From Idiomarina seosinensis_A (lineage in GTDB: Bacteria > Pseudomonadota > Gammaproteobacteria > Enterobacterales > Alteromonadaceae), in contig NZ_CP085211.1 of NCBI RefSeq assembly GCF_044797955.1, forward strand, positions 124,001 to 188,000: a stretch of 64,000 nucleotides of DNA. Direction: 5' to 3'. The notes beneath the pieces were generated by a model. It saw nothing but the letters and a program-made list of their open reading frames with translations. It had not been told where the DNA came from and did no database searches. Below, piece after piece: positions 51,519 through 60,030 of this stretch. Made by a program: the position numbers and the translations under genes. The number at the start of each line of letters is the position of its first letter. Within the stretch, counting starts at the first letter, position 1.

Positions 51519-51524
51519 GATAAT
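51519..51524 (+). promoter_or_regulatory. -10 element of a class II FNR promoter for tpm
   Basis: GATAAT lies 29 bases from the centre of the perfect FNR box, which puts the box near -41.5 relative to a start at about 51531. The tpm ATG follows 34 bases later with AAAGGAGG. Confidence 0.6.
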
Positions 51525-51564
51525 TAATGGTGGGCTAAAGCCACCATGACAAAAGGAGGATATT

Positions 51565-52209
51565 ATGCAGAGCGAATTTTGGCACAAGCGGTGGCAAAAC
51601 CAAGAGATTGGCTTCCATCAGATGGAAGCGAACCGGTTACTACGTGAACACTTTGCCAGTGTTGCAAAGCCTGATGCAACTGTATTTGTGCCCTTGTGTG
51701 GCAAGTCGAATTGCTTGTTATGGCTACTTGAAAAAGGCTACCGGGTATTCGGTATCGAACTCAGTGAGTTGGCGGTAGAGCAGTTTTTTGAAGAAAACCG
51801 ACTGCAGCCGGCAATTGCCCGGCATACGCACTTTACCAAGTACTCTGTAAATCAGTTAACAATATGGGTTGGCGACTTTTTTAAGCTTCGCGCAGCAGAT
51901 TTAGCCAATGTTGATGCATGGTACGACCGGGCTGCTATGATAGCGTTGCCTCCGGCAATGCGAAGTGATTATACCAAGCAGCTTTGCCGGCAATTGCCAG
52001 CGCATACAGAGGGCCTATTAATCACCCTTCAGTATCCGCCGGGCTATCGGCAAGGCCCGCCTTTTTCAGTGACCGAAGAGGAGGTGAAAAAAGTGTACGG
52101 GCAACGATTCAGGATCGAACAGTTAGCCCGTCAGCAGGGATCAATTAATGCCCTTGAGTCTTGCGACAACCCGGTGATAGAACAAGCGTTCAAATTAGCA
52201 AAACCTTGA
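51565..52209 (+). CDS. tpm: Thiopurine/tellurite S-methyltransferase
   Basis: 214 residues. The N-terminus EFWHKRWQNQEIGFHQMEANRLL, the SAM site VFVPLCGKSNCLLWLLEKGYRVFGIELSELA and DAWYDRAAMIALPPAMR match bacterial TPMT (Tpm), which methylates thiopurines, selenium and tellurium compounds. The ribosome site AAAGGAGG is near perfect. The FNR box with a properly spaced -10 suggests induction at low oxygen, which is not a standard feature of tpm. Confidence 0.92.
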   Translation: MQSEFWHKRWQNQEIGFHQMEANRLLREHFASVAKPDATVFVPLCGKSNCLLWLLEKGYRVFGIELSELAVEQFFEENRLQPAIARHTHFTKYSVNQLTIWVGDFFKLRAADLANVDAWYDRAAMIALPPAMRSDYTKQLCRQLPAHTEGLLITLQYPPGYRQGPPFSVTEEEVKKVYGQRFRIEQLARQQGSINALESCDNPVIEQAFKLAKP

Positions 52210-52227
52210 TGTCGCTAATGAAGTCAC

Positions 52228-53589
52228 TCAAACGACTTTGGAATAGCGTTGTTGTCCATTATCGAGGTACTGATCAAAGCACGCACAGATACTACGAACC
52301 CATAATCGGCCTTTATCGGTAACTCGTAATTGGTGCGCTGAAATTTGAATTAAACCATCTTCGATAAAAGGCGACAGTCGGTAGGCAGCATCAGCGAAAT
52401 GCTGCCAAAAATTGCTAATGTCCCATTGTCGGCTAAATGCCTCGATATCCAGCGTGAAATGGCAGATAATCTGAGAAATCAATGCTGCCCGTGCTTTATC
52501 TTCGGCGTTTAGGCTAATTCCTTTGATAACGGGTAACTGCTGATTGTCCAGCCGTTTATAATAAGCGGGCAGTTCTTTTTCATTTTGCCATAACACTCCA
52601 TTGACTTGACTAATGGATGAAACACCAAGGCCCAACAATGCATCCTGTCCGTCGGTGGTATAACCCTGAAAATTACGCTGCAAGCGGCCTTCACGTTGAG
52701 CAATTGCCAGGCCGTCAGTTTCTCTGGCAAAATGATCCATACCAATGAACTGATAGCCCGCTGAATCAAGCTGGGTAATCGCCTGCTCGAGCAGTTGCAG
52801 TTTAACTGATGGTTGTGGGATGGAATCCTCGGGAATTTTGCGCTGGCCAGCGAAGCGTTGCGGCAAGTGAGCATAGCTAAAAATTGAAATCCGGTCTGGA
52901 TCCATGGTAACAACCTGTTTAATCGAATGACTGAAAGTCGTTGGTTGCTGGTAAGGTAAGCCATAAATTAGATCTACGTTAACCGACTGAAAACCAAGTT
53001 CTTTACTCAACTTTATTTGGTGGCTAATCAGATCGTGATCCTGCACACGATTGATAGCAACTTGTACTTTTTGATCAAAGTCCTGAATACCGTAGCTGAC
53101 ACGGTTGAAGCCTAAAGTCCGTAAGTGTCGGAGTTTCTCGTCACTGCAACTGCGTGGATCTATCTCGATACTGATTTCGGGGTTGTCGATAAAATTAAAA
53201 TACCGACGGACCAATAACATTAAGCGGCTAAGCTGAGCCTCTGTTAAAAAGGTTGGCGTACCGCCACCCAAGTGTATTTGCCGGATATCTTTATTAGCAA
53301 CTAACGGGCTGTACATCGCCATTTCAAGCGCTAAATAATTCAGGTACTTGTCGGCCTTGTGCTGATGGCGCGTAACGACTTTGTTACAACCACAGTAATA
53401 ACAAAGCTTATGACAGAATGGTAGATGAATATAAAGGCATAAGCCATCTTCAGCTGTCCTTAACGCGCTTTCAATCCGATTCGGTTCAAACTGTTCGGAA
53501 AGCATCAAAGCGGTTGGGTAGGATGTGTAGCGAGGCCCATTGATGTTGTATTTCTCAATCAACTTTTTGTCCCACTGAATGACTGACAT
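52228..53589 (-). CDS. hemN: Oxygen-independent coproporphyrinogen III dehydrogenase
   Basis: 453 residues, HemN length. Radical SAM cluster motif CHKLCYYCGC (CxxxCxxC), followed by HLGGGTPTFL (SAM) and the HemN C-terminal domain (GYTTDGQDALLGLGVSSISQV and HFARETDGLA). The N-terminal YNINGPRYTSYPTA is the HemN-specific trip-wire segment. It decarboxylates coproporphyrinogen III without oxygen in haem synthesis. An FNR box lies 73 bases upstream of the start. Confidence 0.96.
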   Translation of the reverse strand: MSVIQWDKKLIEKYNINGPRYTSYPTALMLSEQFEPNRIESALRTAEDGLCLYIHLPFCHKLCYYCGCNKVVTRHQHKADKYLNYLALEMAMYSPLVANKDIRQIHLGGGTPTFLTEAQLSRLMLLVRRYFNFIDNPEISIEIDPRSCSDEKLRHLRTLGFNRVSYGIQDFDQKVQVAINRVQDHDLISHQIKLSKELGFQSVNVDLIYGLPYQQPTTFSHSIKQVVTMDPDRISIFSYAHLPQRFAGQRKIPEDSIPQPSVKLQLLEQAITQLDSAGYQFIGMDHFARETDGLAIAQREGRLQRNFQGYTTDGQDALLGLGVSSISQVNGVLWQNEKELPAYYKRLDNQQLPVIKGISLNAEDKARAALISQIICHFTLDIEAFSRQWDISNFWQHFADAAYRLSPFIEDGLIQISAHQLRVTDKGRLWVRSICACFDQYLDNGQQRYSKVV

Positions 53590-53655
53590 AATGACCTCTT
53601 AATTAGCTGAGATGGCTATACTACCAATCTCCTCAAACATAAGCTTTGTTAGCAA

Positions 53656-53669
53656 TTGACTTAAATCAA
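53656..53669. promoter_or_regulatory. FNR box upstream of hemN
   Basis: TTGACTTAAATCAA matches the FNR consensus at nine of ten positions, centred 73 bases before the hemN ATG. No good -10 was found at the -41.5 register, so the exact promoter is unclear. Anaerobic induction of hemN by FNR-type regulators is well known. Confidence 0.7.
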
Positions 53670-53696
53670 TATCGATTGCAAAAAATCGCTTCTTAA

Positions 53697-54089
53697 TTAG
53701 CGAAGAAAACGAATGGCTAGCGGATAGCCCTTACAGCAGCCGTTTTTGGCATTGATAGCAGCCAGCACTGTAAACACGGCTGAGCTGATAAATAAGAGCG
53801 CTAAAAACGGAATGCTCAGGAATGGCATAAACCAGAACAGCGCAAATACCGTGAAGCCATAGATCATCACGCTGATAAGCCAATTAAAAATTAATTTCCC
53901 GTGCTGATTAACAAATTCGTGGTCACGCTTTAACAGCCACATCACGAAGGGTGCAAGCCAGCCAATAAACGGAATAATGATGGCCGCAAACTGAGATAAG
54001 TGCATTAGCATAGCGTAAGTGGGTAGGTCTTCACTCAGGCGTTGCAGTTCAGAAATTGCTGATGACGGTTGAATATTCTCTTCTTGCAT
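53697..54089 (-). CDS. DUF4870 (Tic20-like) small membrane protein
   Basis: 130 residues. Three to four helices: AMLMHLSQFAAIIIPFIGWLAPFVMWLLKRDHEFVNQHGKLIFNWLISVMIYGFTV is the DUF4870 core, with the conserved WLxK-D-xxVxxHGKxxxNW motif, then FLSIPFLALLFISSAVFTVLAAI. The ending GCCKGYPLAIRFLR is usual. Its function is unknown. It is a single gene between hemN and the carboxypeptidase. Confidence 0.85.
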   Translation of the reverse strand: MQEENIQPSSAISELQRLSEDLPTYAMLMHLSQFAAIIIPFIGWLAPFVMWLLKRDHEFVNQHGKLIFNWLISVMIYGFTVFALFWFMPFLSIPFLALLFISSAVFTVLAAINAKNGCCKGYPLAIRFLR

Positions 54090-54225
54090 TTGGATTTTCC
54101 CTGTCCATATTCGGTTAATAAAAGTTAAAGCGCAGAAATCTGCGGCAAATAAGGCTTCCCTTCGTGGTACTCTGCTTTTACATTAGTTAACGATAAAATT
54201 AACAACGATCTGGCAGGGCAACACC

Positions 54226-56898
54226 ATGAGACTACTCAAATATCTTAACCTCTCTGTAGCAGCTGCATTGACGGCTACTTCAGTTAATGCAGAGACACTA
54301 GCGGGAGAGGCCGCTATGTTAAGCGAGGCAAACTATAGCAACAGTTCGGTCACTGTGGAGCAGGTATTAGGCTACCCGATCGGTACGAAAATCACCTCTC
54401 CTGAAGCAATGAGTCAATATTTTGAGGCGTTAGCCGAAGCTTTCCCGAATCAGGTCAAGTTATTAGATTATGGCTCCAGCTGGGAAGGCCGCCCGCTTTA
54501 CTATGCGGTGATTTCCAGTGCCGATAATCTGGCAGACTTTGATCAGTTTATGGCGAATATGCAGGCTTTGGCAGACCCGCGCAAAACCAGTGACAGCCAG
54601 GCTCAGCAACTAATTGAGGAAACTCCTGCCAGCATCTGGTTATCTTATGGTGTCCACGGTAACGAAATATCGTCTCCGGAAGCGGCTATGATGACGGCCT
54701 ACCACTTACTGCATGACCAGCGAGAAGAAACTAAAGCGTGGCTGGACAATACAGTCGTTTTTGTTGACCCGTTGCAAAACCCTGACGGGCGCGCTCGTTT
54801 TGTGCAGCGCTATTATATGACCGTGGGTCTTGAGCACTCTGCTGATCGGCGCAGTGCTGAGCATAATGAACCCTGGCCGAGCGGCCGCACCAATCATTAT
54901 ATGTTTGATATGAACCGCGACTGGATTGCACTGACTCAGCCTGAGATTAAAGGCCAGGTTGATGCGCTGCTGAACTATTATCCGTTGGTTTTTGTCGATT
55001 TACATGAGATGGGCGGTGACTCAACCTATTATTTCACCCCTGAAGCCCGCCCTTATAACCCACTGATTACGGATCCGCAGCGGGAAACGCTGGAATGGAT
55101 TGGCCGTAATAATGGTCAGTGGTTTGATGAAAAAGGCTTTGATTACTTCACCCGCGAAATTTTCGATGCTTTTTACCCGGGTTATGGCGCCAGCTGGCCG
55201 CTGTATCATGGTTCGGTTGCAATGACTTACGAAATGGCCTCGGCCCGTGGACATCGCTTTGAACGTAAAGATGGCAGTATTTTAACCTACGCTGATGGTG
55301 TGCAGCAGCACTTTGTCGCCTCGTTATCGACGATTGAAACCGTGTCGGACAAGCGTTCGCAATTATTGCGAAAATTCTGGGATTATCGCAGCAGCGCGGT
55401 CTTAGCAGGCCAGAATGACAGCCAGCGCTTACTCATCCTGCCCGGTCAAGAAGATCCTGCGGCGACTCGCAAGCTGGCGTCTTTACTGGTAGAGCAAGGT
55501 GTTGAGGTTAAGCAGGCTGAGCAAGAGTTCAGTGCCTGCGGCACAGCTTATCCGCAAGGCAGTTTCCTGATTGACAAGGCCCAGCCGGGCTACCGCATGA
55601 TCCGCACGTTAATGGATGAGCAGGTGGATATGGCAGCGGACTTTCTGGAAGAGCAGGACCAGCGGCGTAAAAATAACCTACCGGACCAAATTTATGATGT
55701 AACTGGCTGGTCCTTACCTCTTATGTTCAACGTCGCAATGGACACCTGTGATGAGGTTGCCGAGGTTAAAACCGCTAACGTCAGTGAAGGACGTATCGAG
55801 CCCGGAACTGTAGAAAACCCCGATGCTAGTGTCGCATTTTTGGTTCGCGGAGGGGACATGAATGCCGGCCGCTTTATCACGGCGGCCCTGCGCGAAGGGC
55901 TGCAGGTTAAACAAAGTGGCTTAGACTTTACTCATGATACAGCGGGGCGCTACCCTGGCGGTTCTCTGATCCTGACTAAGGCAGACAACAAGCAACCCGG
56001 CTTTGTTGAACAGTTGCAGCGTTTAGCCAAACAAACAGGCGCTACATTGCAGGGTGTCGACAGCAGTTGGATAACCGATGGCCCGAGCTTTGGCTCGCAT
56101 AATGTCCACTCCCTGTTTGCGCCAAATATTGCGATGGCCTGGGATGTCCCGGCCAGCCCTTACAGTGCCGGACATACGCGCTTTGTCATCGAACGGCAGA
56201 TGGGTTACCCGGTGACTGCTGTCAGAACCATGCAATTAGTGGCTGATGGACTGGATGGCTTTGATGTCTTCATTTTGCCGGAAAGTTCGGGCTATGACCG
56301 TTACTTTACCGAGGATACGGTAGCTAAATTAAAGCGTTGGGTAGCCGATGGCGGTGTCTTGGTTACGCTTGGTAACGCATCGGCCTGGGCTGTTGAAGCG
56401 GGCCTGCTGAAAACGCAGCTGGAGCGTTCAATACCTGAGTCGGGGGTGGAAGAGCCGAGCGACGAAACCCGTATCGACGGAAAATCAATTGCCTCCCATG
56501 AGCAGCTTTTAACCGAGGTAAAAGCGCATGGCAAAAATCCTGACTGGGTTTCCGGCGCTTTGGTGAACGCTGAGGTTGATGCCGACCACTGGTTAAGCGC
56601 GGGCGTAAAGTCCGAGTTGGTCAGTTTATACCGGGGTAACAATATTTTTGCACCCATTGATATTAACCACGGCCGCAATATCGCCTGGTTTGCTGATCAG
56701 GATGAACTGATTGCCAGCGGGTTTTTATGGCAGGACGCGCAGCAACAGCTACCTTATAAACCATTACTTATCTGGCAACCAGAAGCTAAAGGGATGATCA
56801 TTAGCTTTACTCAGGAGCCGACATACCGTGCCTACATGGATGGCTTAAATACGGTGTTAATGAACGCCTTATTCCTGGCGCCGGCTACGACTCGATAA
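54226..56898 (+). CDS. Secreted M14 family zinc carboxypeptidase
   Basis: 890 residues with a signal peptide ending SVNA. Zinc ligands are H144 and E147 in VHGNEISSPEA and H260 in FVDLHEMGGDS; the catalytic Glu is in MTYEMASARGHRFER. Substrate residue candidates are in NPDGRARF and NRDW. A second half (about 400-890) contains a class I glutamine-amidotransferase-like fold segment (DVFILPESSGYDRYFTEDTVAKLKRWVADGGVLVTLG), common in large bacterial M14 proteins. It should digest peptides outside the cytoplasm. It starts a run of + strand genes up to the DUF4399 gene. Confidence 0.88.
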   Translation: MRLLKYLNLSVAAALTATSVNAETLAGEAAMLSEANYSNSSVTVEQVLGYPIGTKITSPEAMSQYFEALAEAFPNQVKLLDYGSSWEGRPLYYAVISSADNLADFDQFMANMQALADPRKTSDSQAQQLIEETPASIWLSYGVHGNEISSPEAAMMTAYHLLHDQREETKAWLDNTVVFVDPLQNPDGRARFVQRYYMTVGLEHSADRRSAEHNEPWPSGRTNHYMFDMNRDWIALTQPEIKGQVDALLNYYPLVFVDLHEMGGDSTYYFTPEARPYNPLITDPQRETLEWIGRNNGQWFDEKGFDYFTREIFDAFYPGYGASWPLYHGSVAMTYEMASARGHRFERKDGSILTYADGVQQHFVASLSTIETVSDKRSQLLRKFWDYRSSAVLAGQNDSQRLLILPGQEDPAATRKLASLLVEQGVEVKQAEQEFSACGTAYPQGSFLIDKAQPGYRMIRTLMDEQVDMAADFLEEQDQRRKNNLPDQIYDVTGWSLPLMFNVAMDTCDEVAEVKTANVSEGRIEPGTVENPDASVAFLVRGGDMNAGRFITAALREGLQVKQSGLDFTHDTAGRYPGGSLILTKADNKQPGFVEQLQRLAKQTGATLQGVDSSWITDGPSFGSHNVHSLFAPNIAMAWDVPASPYSAGHTRFVIERQMGYPVTAVRTMQLVADGLDGFDVFILPESSGYDRYFTEDTVAKLKRWVADGGVLVTLGNASAWAVEAGLLKTQLERSIPESGVEEPSDETRIDGKSIASHEQLLTEVKAHGKNPDWVSGALVNAEVDADHWLSAGVKSELVSLYRGNNIFAPIDINHGRNIAWFADQDELIASGFLWQDAQQQLPYKPLLIWQPEAKGMIISFTQEPTYRAYMDGLNTVLMNALFLAPATTR

Positions 56899-56919
56899 AC
56901 AGTCAACATAGGGTAGTTA

Positions 56920-57957
56920 ATGGAAGACCTGGCTCGGGATGAAAAGCATCCCAATTTATCCAATGACGGGCGGCATACAACAGAGGATGTTGTTTCCGCC
57001 TTTACCCGAAAAGTAGCTAACCGCACTTATTGGGGTACTTTTTTTATCGTCCTGCCGCTAGCTGTGGTACAGGCTTATGCAGACCATTGGCTAATGGCTG
57101 CCTGGCTGTCGGCGTTTTGTGTTTACTCGCTTATGCTGGCTTTGTTTTCGCGTCACCAGGGCCTGCGGAATTATCACATATTAGCTTTTGTCACTATGCT
57201 GGCACTGGCTACTGCCTATTCGACTTATCTTAATGGGGTCAACGGCTTTTTATGGGGTTTTCCCGTGATGGCTTCCATCGTTTTTTTGTTAAAACGAAAA
57301 TTGGCCATTTACTGTGCGTTGGCATTTTTTATCCTAATTAGTCTGGCGGTCCTCAATGCGATGCCGGCAAGTATTGCCTGGCGCGGTATTTTATCGTTGG
57401 CAGCGATGTTCGTTTTTACGGTCACTCTGTTGGTGTTACTGGAGCGAATGCAACGCAGCTTTACTAAACTGGCGACCACGGATACGCTGACTGGGCTATA
57501 TAACCGAAAACGCCTGAAAACTGAGCTTGAACAAGTTGTAGCCTTGTTTCAGCGCAATAAAGCGCCGGTTTCTGTGATAATTTGTGACATTGACTGGTTT
57601 AAACCGCTGAATGACCAACACGGGCACCTGCAAGGTGATCGCTTACTGACCCAGGCTGCTGCAACGATAAAAGCCTCTGTTCGGCAAACGGATAAAGTGT
57701 TTCGGGTGGGCGGCGAAGAATTTCTGGTTCTGCTGGCTGATACTGATTTGCAGGGTGCCTATAGCGCAGCCGAAAAAGTCAGGCAAAAATTTGCTCGACA
57801 ACTGTTTAAACTTAAGGGCACTGAGGTTTCGATGACGCTGTCGGCGGGGGTGGCTCAGTTAACGCAAGACGACCACTGGACTGACTGGCTTGAACGCGCT
57901 GACAAGCGCTTGTATCTGGCCAAAGAAAATGGGCGGAATCGGGTGGTTATTGATTAA
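56920..57957 (+). CDS. Membrane diguanylate cyclase
   Basis: 345 residues. About five to six helices (residues 35-170) form a membrane sensor with no periplasmic domain. The GGDEF domain follows (TDTLTGLYNRKRL ... ICDIDWFKPLNDQHGHLQGD ... GGEEF near 266-270) with an RxxD site (RQTD) five residues upstream and the ending ADKRLYLAKENGRNRV. It should be active and feedback-inhibited. It begins 21 bases after the carboxypeptidase and ends 14 bases before the trkA-type gene. Confidence 0.9.
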   Translation: MEDLARDEKHPNLSNDGRHTTEDVVSAFTRKVANRTYWGTFFIVLPLAVVQAYADHWLMAAWLSAFCVYSLMLALFSRHQGLRNYHILAFVTMLALATAYSTYLNGVNGFLWGFPVMASIVFLLKRKLAIYCALAFFILISLAVLNAMPASIAWRGILSLAAMFVFTVTLLVLLERMQRSFTKLATTDTLTGLYNRKRLKTELEQVVALFQRNKAPVSVIICDIDWFKPLNDQHGHLQGDRLLTQAAATIKASVRQTDKVFRVGGEEFLVLLADTDLQGAYSAAEKVRQKFARQLFKLKGTEVSMTLSAGVAQLTQDDHWTDWLERADKRLYLAKENGRNRVVID

Positions 57958-57971
57958 TTGAAGGGGTACGC

Positions 57972-58625
57972 ATGGCACAATTTGGAATTATTGGTCTTGG
58001 TCGGTTTGGCGCCCGGACGTCATTAGAATTACTGGACCTGGGTCATGATGTGATCGGCGTCGACTTTAACGAACGCCGCGTGGATGAATTAGCGGATTAT
58101 CTGACCCATGCTGCTATTGCCGATGTTACCGACGAAAAAGCGCTGCGGGAACTGAGTCTCGAGGAATGCGAAGTGGTGCTGGTAGCGATTGGTGAGGACC
58201 TGGAAGCCAGCCTGTTGTGTGTGCTGCACCTAAAAAGCATTGGTATTAAAAACATCTGGGCCAAAGCCACCTCTAAAGAACACCATCAAATTTTATCCCG
58301 GCTGGGTGTTAAACGCATTATCCACCCGGAAGAGGAAATGGGCATTAGGGTCGCGCAATCGCTGAATTACCCAATGGTTAATGAATATATGTCGCTGGGG
58401 CACAACTGGTACTGTGTCGAAATTGACGTTGCTGATCATTTAAAAGATAAACAGCTGGCGGATCTTATGCCGGAAAAGCTGGAACACTTCCATTTACTGT
58501 TGTTAAAACGGCGTGATGAAGTCACCACTAATCCGTCATCTTCTGTCACTTTACAGGGTAACGAAACTCTGGTTTTGGCCGGCAGTCTGCAAGCACTAAA
58601 ATCAATCGCTCCGAAACTGAGGTAA
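57972..58625 (+). CDS. TrkA/KtrA-type potassium channel regulatory subunit
   Basis: 217 residues: a single RCK N-domain (FGIIGLGRFGARTSLELLDLGHDVIGVDFNERRVDELAD) with the GxGxxG nucleotide loop, then a TrkA-C domain (DKQLADLMPEKLEHFHLLLLKRRDEVT). One RCK unit of this length is the KtrA pattern; TrkA has two. It binds ATP/ADP or NAD(H) and gates the membrane subunit encoded four bases downstream. Confidence 0.9.
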   Translation: MAQFGIIGLGRFGARTSLELLDLGHDVIGVDFNERRVDELADYLTHAAIADVTDEKALRELSLEECEVVLVAIGEDLEASLLCVLHLKSIGIKNIWAKATSKEHHQILSRLGVKRIIHPEEEMGIRVAQSLNYPMVNEYMSLGHNWYCVEIDVADHLKDKQLADLMPEKLEHFHLLLLKRRDEVTTNPSSSVTLQGNETLVLAGSLQALKSIAPKLR

Positions 58626-58629
58626 TGGC

Positions 58630-60003
58630 ATGAAGCCATGGCTCTCCAGTGTTAATAAGTTTTACCGTTTACGAAAAAAACTCGCTCGCAGGCGCCAGAC
58701 TAAGCTGAGTCCACCGCTGATTCTATCCGCAGGCTTTGCCGGCCTAATCCTGCTAGGGACTTTATTGCTGAAGTTGCCCTTTGCAACAGAGCAGTCAATT
58801 ACCTGGCTGGAAAGCCTGTTTACGGCAGCCTCAGCGGTTACGGTGACCGGGCTGGTGGTGGTGGATACCGGCGCTACGTTTTCCGGTTTTGGTATTAGTG
58901 TGATTACCTTGCTCATTCAGGCGGGCGGACTGGGCTTTATGACCTTTGCGGTGCTGGCCGCCTTATCTTTGCGCGGGCATCTGGGTATCCGGCAGCAAAT
59001 GTTGGCCAGCGAGGATATGCAGGAAACCAGCCTTATGTCGATAAAACGCACTGCGCTGGCGGTGGTGTTGCTGGCGCTGCTTGCCGAAGGCATTGCGGTT
59101 ATTGCTATGACCCTTTACTGGCTGACTGATAAAGGCCTTACAGCCGCCTTCCTCGAAGCGATATTTTATGCGGTTTCTGCGTTTAATAGTGCGGGCTTTG
59201 TGTTGAGCCCCAATGGTCTGGTCGATTACCAGCAACAACGCTTTATCACCTTACTGATCAGTGTGTTATTTGTCATTGGCGGGCTCGGCTTTTCAGTTAT
59301 CAATAATATTTACGAACAACGCCGCTGGTACCGCCTGTCGGTTTACACTAAGGCAATTATTATTGCGACGATTGCGATTAATATCATTGCAATGACGGTG
59401 CTATGGCTGTTAGAAATGAATAACCCGGCAACCCTGGCCGGAATGCCCTGGTATGATCAGGCGATTAATGCCTGGTTTCAGGCAACCACACCGCGTTCGG
59501 CAGGGTTTAATACCCTGGATACCGGCGCTATGACCGAATCCAGTGCGGTTTTTACCTTTTTATTGATGTTTATTGGCGGTGGTTCAATGAGCACCGCTGG
59601 CGGCATCAAACTCGGCACCTTTATTATCCTATTGGTTGCCACCTATGCATTTTTACGTCGTCGTGACGAGGTGACTTTATTCGACCGCACCATACCACAA
59701 GATCTGGTGATGAAAGCACTGGCTGTTACTGTGGTCTATCTGGGGTTAATTTTTTGCGGTATATTTGCGCTCATGATTCTAAACAATCTGCCGTTTATAG
59801 ATATAGCATTTGAAGTTTTGTCTGCCTCGGCGACGGTTGGCCTGTCTCGGGGAGTAACGGCAGAAATCAGCGACGGTAGTCAGCTGATTTTAGTGTTCTT
59901 GATGTACGCAGGCCGGCTGGGGCCCCTGACTCTGGGTTATTTTGTAGCAACACCGAAAAAACGCCATGTGCGTTATCCTAAAACCGACATCCAGGTTGGC
60001 TAA
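58630..60003 (+). CDS. TrkH/KtrB-type potassium uptake membrane subunit
   Basis: 457 residues, KtrB length, with eight membrane helices and four pore loops: TAASAVTVTGLVVVDTG, VSAFNSAGFVLS, TTPRSAGFNTLDTG and SASATVGLSRGV, each with the selectivity-filter Gly. The third-loop gate region is TFLLMFIGGGSMSTAGGIKLGTF. It transports K+, usually with Na+ in marine relatives. It pairs with the KtrA-like gene immediately upstream (GAGG in the overlap region serves as ribosome site). Confidence 0.92.
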   Translation: MKPWLSSVNKFYRLRKKLARRRQTKLSPPLILSAGFAGLILLGTLLLKLPFATEQSITWLESLFTAASAVTVTGLVVVDTGATFSGFGISVITLLIQAGGLGFMTFAVLAALSLRGHLGIRQQMLASEDMQETSLMSIKRTALAVVLLALLAEGIAVIAMTLYWLTDKGLTAAFLEAIFYAVSAFNSAGFVLSPNGLVDYQQQRFITLLISVLFVIGGLGFSVINNIYEQRRWYRLSVYTKAIIIATIAINIIAMTVLWLLEMNNPATLAGMPWYDQAINAWFQATTPRSAGFNTLDTGAMTESSAVFTFLLMFIGGGSMSTAGGIKLGTFIILLVATYAFLRRRDEVTLFDRTIPQDLVMKALAVTVVYLGLIFCGIFALMILNNLPFIDIAFEVLSASATVGLSRGVTAEISDGSQLILVFLMYAGRLGPLTLGYFVATPKKRHVRYPKTDIQVG

Positions 60004-60030
60004 TAACGATAAAAAAGAGATGCCTAAATT

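Noticed and set aside
60004..60030. Sigma-28 promoter before the second chemoreceptor
   Set aside because: AACGATAA resembles the -10 at six of eight positions but no TAAA lies at the required distance.
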